Positions 59,654-64,000 of a stretch of 64,000 nucleotides of DNA are shown here, piece by piece. Origin of the DNA: Bacillus haynesii (GTDB lineage Bacteria; Bacillota; Bacilli; Bacillales; Bacillaceae); contig NZ_MRBL01000001.1 in assembly GCF_001969855.1 (NCBI RefSeq), forward strand, positions 62,001 to 126,000. Reading direction: 5' to 3'. Below the pieces are notes generated by a model, which did no database searches, had not been told where the DNA came from, and worked only from the letters and a program-made list of their open reading frames with translations. Made by a program: the position numbers and the translations under genes. Each line of letters begins with the position of its first letter. The stretch's first letter is position 1.

Positions 59654-60466
59654 ATGACAATGCATAAAGCACTGACAATCGCCGGCTCTGACTCAAGCGG
59701 AGGCGCCGGCATTCAGGCGGACTTAAAAACGTTCCAGGAAAAGAACGTCTATGGAATGACGGCCCTTACGGTTGTTGTCGCCATGGATCCTGAGAACAAT
59801 TGGAATCATCAGGTATTCCCAGTTGATACGGAAGTCATCCGCGCCCAGCTGTCGACGATTGTGGACGGCATCGGTGTAGATGCGATGAAAACGGGCATGC
59901 TTCCGACCGTTGACATCATTGAATTGGCGGCAGACACCATCAAGAAGCACAGCATGAAAAATGTCGTCATTGATCCTGTTATGGTATGTAAAGGGGCAAA
60001 TGAAGTGCTGTATCCCGAACACGCAAAGGCTTTAAGAGAGCTTTTGGCTCCGCTTGCCACGGTCATTACGCCAAATCTTTTTGAAGCCGGCCAGCTCAGC
60101 GGACTTGGGGAAATTAAAACGGTTGAACAAATGAAGGAAGCGGCAAAGGCCATTCACGGCCTCGGCGCCGAACACGTCCTCATTACAGGGGGAGGCAAAC
60201 TGAATCACGAAAAAGCGGTAGACGTATTATTTGACGGCCGGAATGCAGAGGTCATCGAAGGAGAAAGAATTGACACCCCATACACACACGGGGCGGGCTG
60301 CACCTATTCCGCGGCGATTACGGCTGAACTTGCCAAAGGTTCAAATGTAAAAGAAGCCATTTATTCTGCAAAAACGTTTATTACGGAAGCGATTCGCGGA
60401 TCATTCCGTTTGAATCAATACGTCGGTCCGACGAAGCACTCCGCTTTGCGACTCAGCGGCAAATAA
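59654..60466 (+). CDS. pdxK: Pyridoxal / hydroxymethylpyrimidine kinase (ThiD family)
   Basis: 270 residues of the ribokinase-like fold with IAGSDSSGGAGIQADLKT at the start, DPVMVCKG and the anion-hole THGAGCTYSAA. B. subtilis orthologue at this locus phosphorylates pyridoxal and HMP and is called PdxK (a ThiD paralogue). ATG 59654 lies 10 nt from GGAGG. The cysteine in GAGC replaces the G of ThiD proper, as in the bifunctional type. Confidence 0.9.
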   Translation: MTMHKALTIAGSDSSGGAGIQADLKTFQEKNVYGMTALTVVVAMDPENNWNHQVFPVDTEVIRAQLSTIVDGIGVDAMKTGMLPTVDIIELAADTIKKHSMKNVVIDPVMVCKGANEVLYPEHAKALRELLAPLATVITPNLFEAGQLSGLGEIKTVEQMKEAAKAIHGLGAEHVLITGGGKLNHEKAVDVLFDGRNAEVIEGERIDTPYTHGAGCTYSAAITAELAKGSNVKEAIYSAKTFITEAIRGSFRLNQYVGPTKHSALRLSGK

Positions 60467-60499
60467 AAAAAGCCCCTTTTACATAAAAGGGGCTTTTTT
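60466..60499. terminator. Bidirectional terminator between pdxK and ywdA
   Basis: AAAAGCCCCTTTT / AAAAGGGGCTTTT with loop ACAT. Confidence 0.93.
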
Positions 60500-60766
60500 T
60501 TAGCTTTCCCGTTTGATCGTTCTTGCAGATGATCTTAAAAACGTCTCGATCGATTCCACAAAAAGAGCATATTCTTTCATTTGTTCATAAGTGTCTCGAA
60601 GTTTCTTTTGTACTTCTTCATCATTCGGAATTGTTTTATCTTCAATACCGCCGATCAGCTTCTTCATCTGAAGAAGCAAACCATTGTATTCCTCTCTCGT
60701 ATCCTCAATATGATCCGCTATTTTTTTCAAACGCACGGCTGTCAACTTCTGCTGGTTTTGATCCAA
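60500..60766 (-). CDS. ywdA: Small protein YwdA
   Basis: 88 residues, predicted helical and charged with no motif; likely coiled coil (KKLRDTYEQMKEYALFVES). Downstream of sacA, matching ywdA of the B. subtilis sacP-sacA-ywdA transcript. TTG 60766 has AAAGGGG about 10 nt upstream. Function unknown. Confidence 0.8.
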   Translation of the reverse strand: MDQNQQKLTAVRLKKIADHIEDTREEYNGLLLQMKKLIGGIEDKTIPNDEEVQKKLRDTYEQMKEYALFVESIETFLRSSARTIKRES

Positions 60767-60855
60767 AAAAACAACCCCTTTATCACTGCACTCTCTCTAA
60801 AAAAAGCATATCATAAAGGGATTGTACAGAAAATAGCAAACCGCAGCCACGCCCT

Positions 60856-62292
60856 TTATGCCATCGTCCAGGATGTCACATTCATTATGATTTCTTTTCT
60901 GGCACTGATCCAAACATCATTATTTCCCGGGTAAGGAAAATATCTTGCCGTAAAGACTTCCTCTCCCCCATTGACGAAGATTTCAATAGAAGACGCGTCT
61001 AAAAAGATGTTTAAATCGCGAAGCTCATGCAGACGGCACTGTCTGGCTTCCGTTCTTTCATCAACATAACTGTTTCTCTCCAAGGTTATGATGCCGTCTG
61101 CTTTATTGTAAATGAGTCGCGCGGCACCCCTGAAGGAAATCTCAAAGCTCTCTTCAATAAGTTGCGGGCTGATGAAAAGTTCGGCTTTGTCCGGTTGAAC
61201 AATGTCCAGTTTTTCGGTGCCTTGATTAAGTGATATTGCCGCGTTTTTTTCGTTTTGGCGGAGCGCTCTAAGCTCCGCGACCGGTTTTTGAACGATTTTA
61301 TCATTTTGTAAATGCAATACCCTCGGCAATGTCATACAATGCACCCATTGATGCGGAATCGTCGGCTGGCTCTGTTCATCCTGGTCTGGAACACCCATCC
61401 AGGCAACCAATATCCTCCGGCCTGATTCGTCTTTTGTTGTCTGCGGCGCATAAAAGTCAAAGCCTCGATCAAGCTCTTCAAAATCTCCGTGTGTAAACCC
61501 GGGTTTCCGCTCGTTCAATTCACCGACAAAATAGCCTGACTGATAGACGTTTTGGTAGCGCATCTCTTCTGCTTCAAGGCCTTGCGGGCAGACAATTAAG
61601 ACGTCTTTGCCGTCCAGTTCGAACATGTCAGGGCATTCCCACATATAGCCGAATTCCTCGAGCTGATCTGTATTTGAACCTGTGATGTCGCCAAGGAACT
61701 GCCAGTCCTGCAAATTATCCGATTGAAACAGCACCGCCCTGCCCTCAAGATTTTCAGTCTGGGCGCCGAGTACCATGTACCAGATGCCGTTCTTTTTCCA
61801 TACTTTCGGGTCGCGGAAATGAGCCGTATATCCTTTCGGAAGCCTTGCAACAACCCCCTGCTTTTCAAACGAGATGCCATCTTTTGAGACAGCGAGACAT
61901 TGATAGGTCTCCCTATTTCCCTCGGCGTCTCTGACATTCCCCGTATAAAACAGGTGCAGCACATCATTTTCAGCGATCGCGCTTCCTGAATAACAACCAT
62001 TTTTGTCAAACCAGTCGCTCGGCGTGAGGGCGATCTCTTCATGCCGCCAGTTCACGAGATCTGTTGAAGAGTAGTGTCCCCATAACTTTGCTCCGTGCCC
62101 CGTTTTAAAAGGCATCCACTGATAAAAAAGATGGTAAACCCCTTTCCACTGAACGAACCCGTTCGGATCATTCAGCAGTCCGACAGGAGGCATGATATGA
62201 TAATGCAGCCGATAGGGATCAAGATTTACAATATCCCGGTATTCTCTAACCCGGTTCATTGCCTTTTGACGAAGCTCCTGATCTTGATTCAT
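60856..62292 (-). CDS. sacA: Sucrose-6-phosphate hydrolase
   Basis: GH32 enzyme cleaving phosphorylated sucrose to glucose 6-phosphate and fructose. 478 residues with nucleophile D42 in LNDPNG, the transition-state FRDPK, and the acid/base glutamate in WECPDMF, then a C-terminal beta-sandwich. No signal peptide, so intracellular, as expected after PTS import. ATG 62292 follows GGAGGGG and lies 19 nt past the sacP stop. Confidence 0.96.
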   Translation of the reverse strand: MNQDQELRQKAMNRVREYRDIVNLDPYRLHYHIMPPVGLLNDPNGFVQWKGVYHLFYQWMPFKTGHGAKLWGHYSSTDLVNWRHEEIALTPSDWFDKNGCYSGSAIAENDVLHLFYTGNVRDAEGNRETYQCLAVSKDGISFEKQGVVARLPKGYTAHFRDPKVWKKNGIWYMVLGAQTENLEGRAVLFQSDNLQDWQFLGDITGSNTDQLEEFGYMWECPDMFELDGKDVLIVCPQGLEAEEMRYQNVYQSGYFVGELNERKPGFTHGDFEELDRGFDFYAPQTTKDESGRRILVAWMGVPDQDEQSQPTIPHQWVHCMTLPRVLHLQNDKIVQKPVAELRALRQNEKNAAISLNQGTEKLDIVQPDKAELFISPQLIEESFEISFRGAARLIYNKADGIITLERNSYVDERTEARQCRLHELRDLNIFLDASSIEIFVNGGEEVFTARYFPYPGNNDVWISARKEIIMNVTSWTMA

Positions 62293-62311
62293 CGTTTTCC
62301 CCTCCCTTACG

Positions 62312-63691
62312 TCACTTTTTCTCGTCTTCATTAATGCCTAAGATAAAGGCTGTGATAAACGCGACAGACACAGAAATCGCCATTCCGATTAAATAATGGA
62401 TCAGGTTACCCATTCCAAGCGGGGCGACAATCGCAATCATCGGAATTCCCGTCAAACCGTAGGCGTTTGCTGCAACATTCATAAAGACAACGTATGCCGC
62501 ACCGAGCGCTCCCCCGGCCATTGCCGCGATAAACGGCCTGCGGTAACGGAGGTTGACACCGAAAATAACAGGTTCGGTAATACCGAGAAAAGAAGAAAAA
62601 GCAGCAGGTAAAGCGATTTCTTTTGTTTTTGCACGCTTTGCCAAAAAGAATACAGCAAGTCCGGCCCCGCCTTGGGCGACATTGGACATAGACCAGATCG
62701 GGAGCAGGTAGTTCCTGCCGATATCAGCGATAAGGCCGGCCTCAATCGCGTGGAAACTGTGGTGAACACCGGTTAAAACGATCAGCGAGTATGTTCCCCC
62801 GAAAATCAGTCCGGCAACAGGCCCGGCAACGTCATACACATATGTTAAAACGTTCGTGATTCCTGTACCAAGCATTCTTCCTAAAGGACCGATCGCTATA
62901 AAAGCAATGAATCCCGTTGAAATAATCGTGACAAACGGTGTTACTAATAGATCGATCGCATTTGGAACGATTTTTCTTACGCCTTTTTCGATTTTACTCA
63001 TCACATATACGGCAAGCAAAATTGGAACAACGGTTCCTTGATAGCCAAGCATCTCGATTTTGAGTCCGTAAAAGTCCATCACATCCGGTGAGGCAGTTGC
63101 CAGTCCCCAAGGATTGAACAAGCTCGGGTGAATTAAAATTCCTCCAAGTACAGCCCCCAGGTAAGGATTGCTGCCAAACTCTTTCGCAGCACTGACACCG
63201 ATCAAGATCGGAAGGATAATAAATGCCGCGCTCGAGAACATATCAAGCATTTTATACAGCGCCGCATCAGGATCGACCCACTGAAATGCCTTCATCATTC
63301 CCAGCAGCCCCATTAATAAACCGCTTGCAACAATGGCCGGGATGATTGGCACGAAAATATTTGACAGCGTTTTCGCGAATCTCGCTAAAGGATTCATTTT
63401 TCCCTTTGCGGCATCGCTGTGCTGAACCGTTTCCTTTTGATCAAGATTCAGCTCTTTGGCAAACTGTTCATACACTTTATTAACAAGTCCTGTTCCGAAA
63501 ATAATCTGGTATTGCCCAGAGCTCGAAAAGGCTCCTTTTACACCTTCCAGCTCTTCGACCTTTTCCTGGTCGATTTTTGCTTCGTCCTTGATCACCAAAC
63601 GAAGCCTTGTCGCACAATGAGCTGCACTGATGACATTATCTTCTCCGCCAAGAAGCTGTATAAGACGTACGGCGATTTCTTTGTGATTCAT
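62312..63691 (-). CDS. sacP: PTS system sucrose-specific EIIBC component
   Basis: Imports and phosphorylates sucrose. 459 residues: EIIB domain (about 1-90) with phospho-cysteine C26 in AAHCATRLRL, then an EIIC membrane domain (about 100-455) with GITEPVIFG and many helices. No EIIA domain; a separate EIIA(Glc)-type protein must donate phosphate. Leader has SacT-type antitermination. Confidence 0.96.
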   Translation of the reverse strand: MNHKEIAVRLIQLLGGEDNVISAAHCATRLRLVIKDEAKIDQEKVEELEGVKGAFSSSGQYQIIFGTGLVNKVYEQFAKELNLDQKETVQHSDAAKGKMNPLARFAKTLSNIFVPIIPAIVASGLLMGLLGMMKAFQWVDPDAALYKMLDMFSSAAFIILPILIGVSAAKEFGSNPYLGAVLGGILIHPSLFNPWGLATASPDVMDFYGLKIEMLGYQGTVVPILLAVYVMSKIEKGVRKIVPNAIDLLVTPFVTIISTGFIAFIAIGPLGRMLGTGITNVLTYVYDVAGPVAGLIFGGTYSLIVLTGVHHSFHAIEAGLIADIGRNYLLPIWSMSNVAQGGAGLAVFFLAKRAKTKEIALPAAFSSFLGITEPVIFGVNLRYRRPFIAAMAGGALGAAYVVFMNVAANAYGLTGIPMIAIVAPLGMGNLIHYLIGMAISVSVAFITAFILGINEDEKK

Positions 63692-63709
63692 GATGACTCC
63701 TCCTTTTTT

Positions 63710-63803
63710 TTAAAAAAAAAGCAGAAAAGACCTAAAATTCACCAACGAATGGAGGATAAATTTTCACCATTCATCTAGCAAATTTTAGGTCTTGCCTGCT
63801 TTA
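63710..63803 (-). terminator. sacP leader terminator
   Basis: On the minus strand AAGACCTAAAATT pairs with AATTTTAGGTCTT, extended by AGCAG/CTGCT, then TTTTTTTTT. The left arm overlaps the RAT. Confidence 0.92.
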
Positions 63804-63818
63804 CCAGTCACAATCCCC
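63788..63818 (-). promoter_or_regulatory. Ribonucleic antiterminator (RAT) for SacT
   Basis: A 31-nt minus-strand element (from GGGGATTGTG to GCAAGACC) matches the RAT recognised by SacT/SacY in sac leaders and shares its 3' part with the terminator stem. Binding of dephosphorylated SacT would prevent termination. Confidence 0.92.
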
Positions 63819-63830
63819 GGTATTTATTTT

Positions 63831-63872
63831 TTAATACGCTTTCATTTTATTATGTGATAACGCTTTCGTCAA
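63831..63872 (-). promoter_or_regulatory. sacP promoter with two cre sites
   Basis: TTGACG (63867-63872), 17 nt, TAAAAT (63844-63849). CcpA-type sites: CGAAAGCGTTATCA (63855-63868) in the spacer and TGAAAGCGTATTAA (63831-63844) at the start point. Glucose repression expected. Confidence 0.82.
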
Positions 63873-63902
63873 CAACTTTTTTATTTTCTGTGAAAATCAA
63901 CC

Positions 63903-63932
63903 TAAAAAAGCCTGATCGCGCGATATCAGGCG
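63903..63932 (-). terminator. Terminator downstream of sacT
   Basis: Minus-strand GCCTGAT / ATCAGGC with a central TCGCGCG, then TTTTTTAGG. Confidence 0.88.
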
Positions 63933-63935
63933 GTA

Positions 63936-64000
63936 TTACCTATAGGAATCATTTAAACGCTGGACATGCAGCGTAATATATCCGACTTCTGATTCCGGAA
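63936..64000 (-). CDS. sacT: C-terminal end of the sac operon antiterminator (SacT)
   Basis: Only 65 nt are inside the window. Read on the minus strand from the edge they encode ESEVGYITLHVQRLN and DSYR before TAA (63936-63938). The E-x-GYITLH pattern is the conserved PRD segment containing a phosphorylatable histidine in BglG/SacT-family antiterminators. The gene lies directly upstream of the RAT-bearing sacP leader, as in B. subtilis. The rest is beyond the edge. Confidence 0.85.
   Translation of the reverse strand, partial: PESEVGYITLHVQRLNDSYR

Overview
The window is low-to-moderate GC Firmicutes DNA whose backbone is collinear with the maeA-sacT part of a Bacillus subtilis-group chromosome. 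Start sites, strong AGGAGG-type ribosome sites, sigma-factor promoters (A, B, E, F, H) and intrinsic terminators all fit Bacillus. Protein-level resemblance plus several genes not found in this interval of B. subtilis suggest B. licheniformis or a close relative. The species is an inference. No rRNA, tRNA, CRISPR array, insertion sequence or prophage was seen.

Layout. 1-9.2 kb (minus): maeA (3' end cut by the window edge), tdk, rpmE, rho, glpX, murAB, tal, fbaA, spo0F. 9.3-12.4 kb: ywjG (plus), then pyrG with its CTP-sensing leader and rpoE (minus). 12.6-19.3 kb: a five-gene fatty-acid beta-oxidation operon (fadF, thiolase, 3-hydroxyacyl-CoA dehydrogenase, two acyl-CoA dehydrogenases) behind a FadR box. 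19.4-29.8 kb: clsB, a sigma-B-driven small gene, argS/ywiB, speE/speB, an unassigned membrane protein, pbpG, ywhD, ywhC and ywhB. 29.8-35.6 kb: a secreted metzincin-type protease, ywgA, ywfO, ywzC, rsfA (sigma-F promoter), a broken DUF4306-like gene and lipL.

35.7-43.6 kb is the main accessory island. A six-gene minus-strand operon (aldehyde dehydrogenase, 4-oxalocrotonate decarboxylase, tautomerase, LigB-type extradiol dioxygenase, aromatic-acid MFS transporter, 4-hydroxybenzoate 3-monooxygenase) diverges from an IclR regulator and an ACMSD-family decarboxylase. Together they lay out uptake of 4-hydroxybenzoate, its hydroxylation to protocatechuate, 2,3-cleavage, decarboxylation, oxidation and conversion to 2-oxopent-4-enoate. 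The last three usual steps (hydratase, aldolase, acetaldehyde dehydrogenase) are not in the window.

43.7-48.8 kb: pta (candidate cre), hemQ, an unassigned secreted protein, a KtrB/TrkH-type potassium channel subunit and gerQ (sigma-E promoter). The bacilysin and roc genes that occupy the hemQ-gerQ interval of B. subtilis are absent here. 48.9-54.0 kb: a response regulator, histidine kinase, ABC ATPase and two ABC-2 permeases resembling the LnrJKLMN (YfiJKLMN) drug-resistance system. 54.1-60.8 kb: ywdK, ywdJ, ywdI, ywdH, ung, ywdF, thiD, ywdA. 60.9-64 kb: sacA and sacP behind a promoter with two cre sites and a SacT-type antiterminator/terminator leader, then the last codons of sacT at the edge.

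The strongest candidate for an under-described system is the protocatechuate 2,3-cleavage island. Much of the remainder is conserved Bacillus core with recognisable regulation. Gene functions rest on motif reading and remembered family features; no database search was possible.
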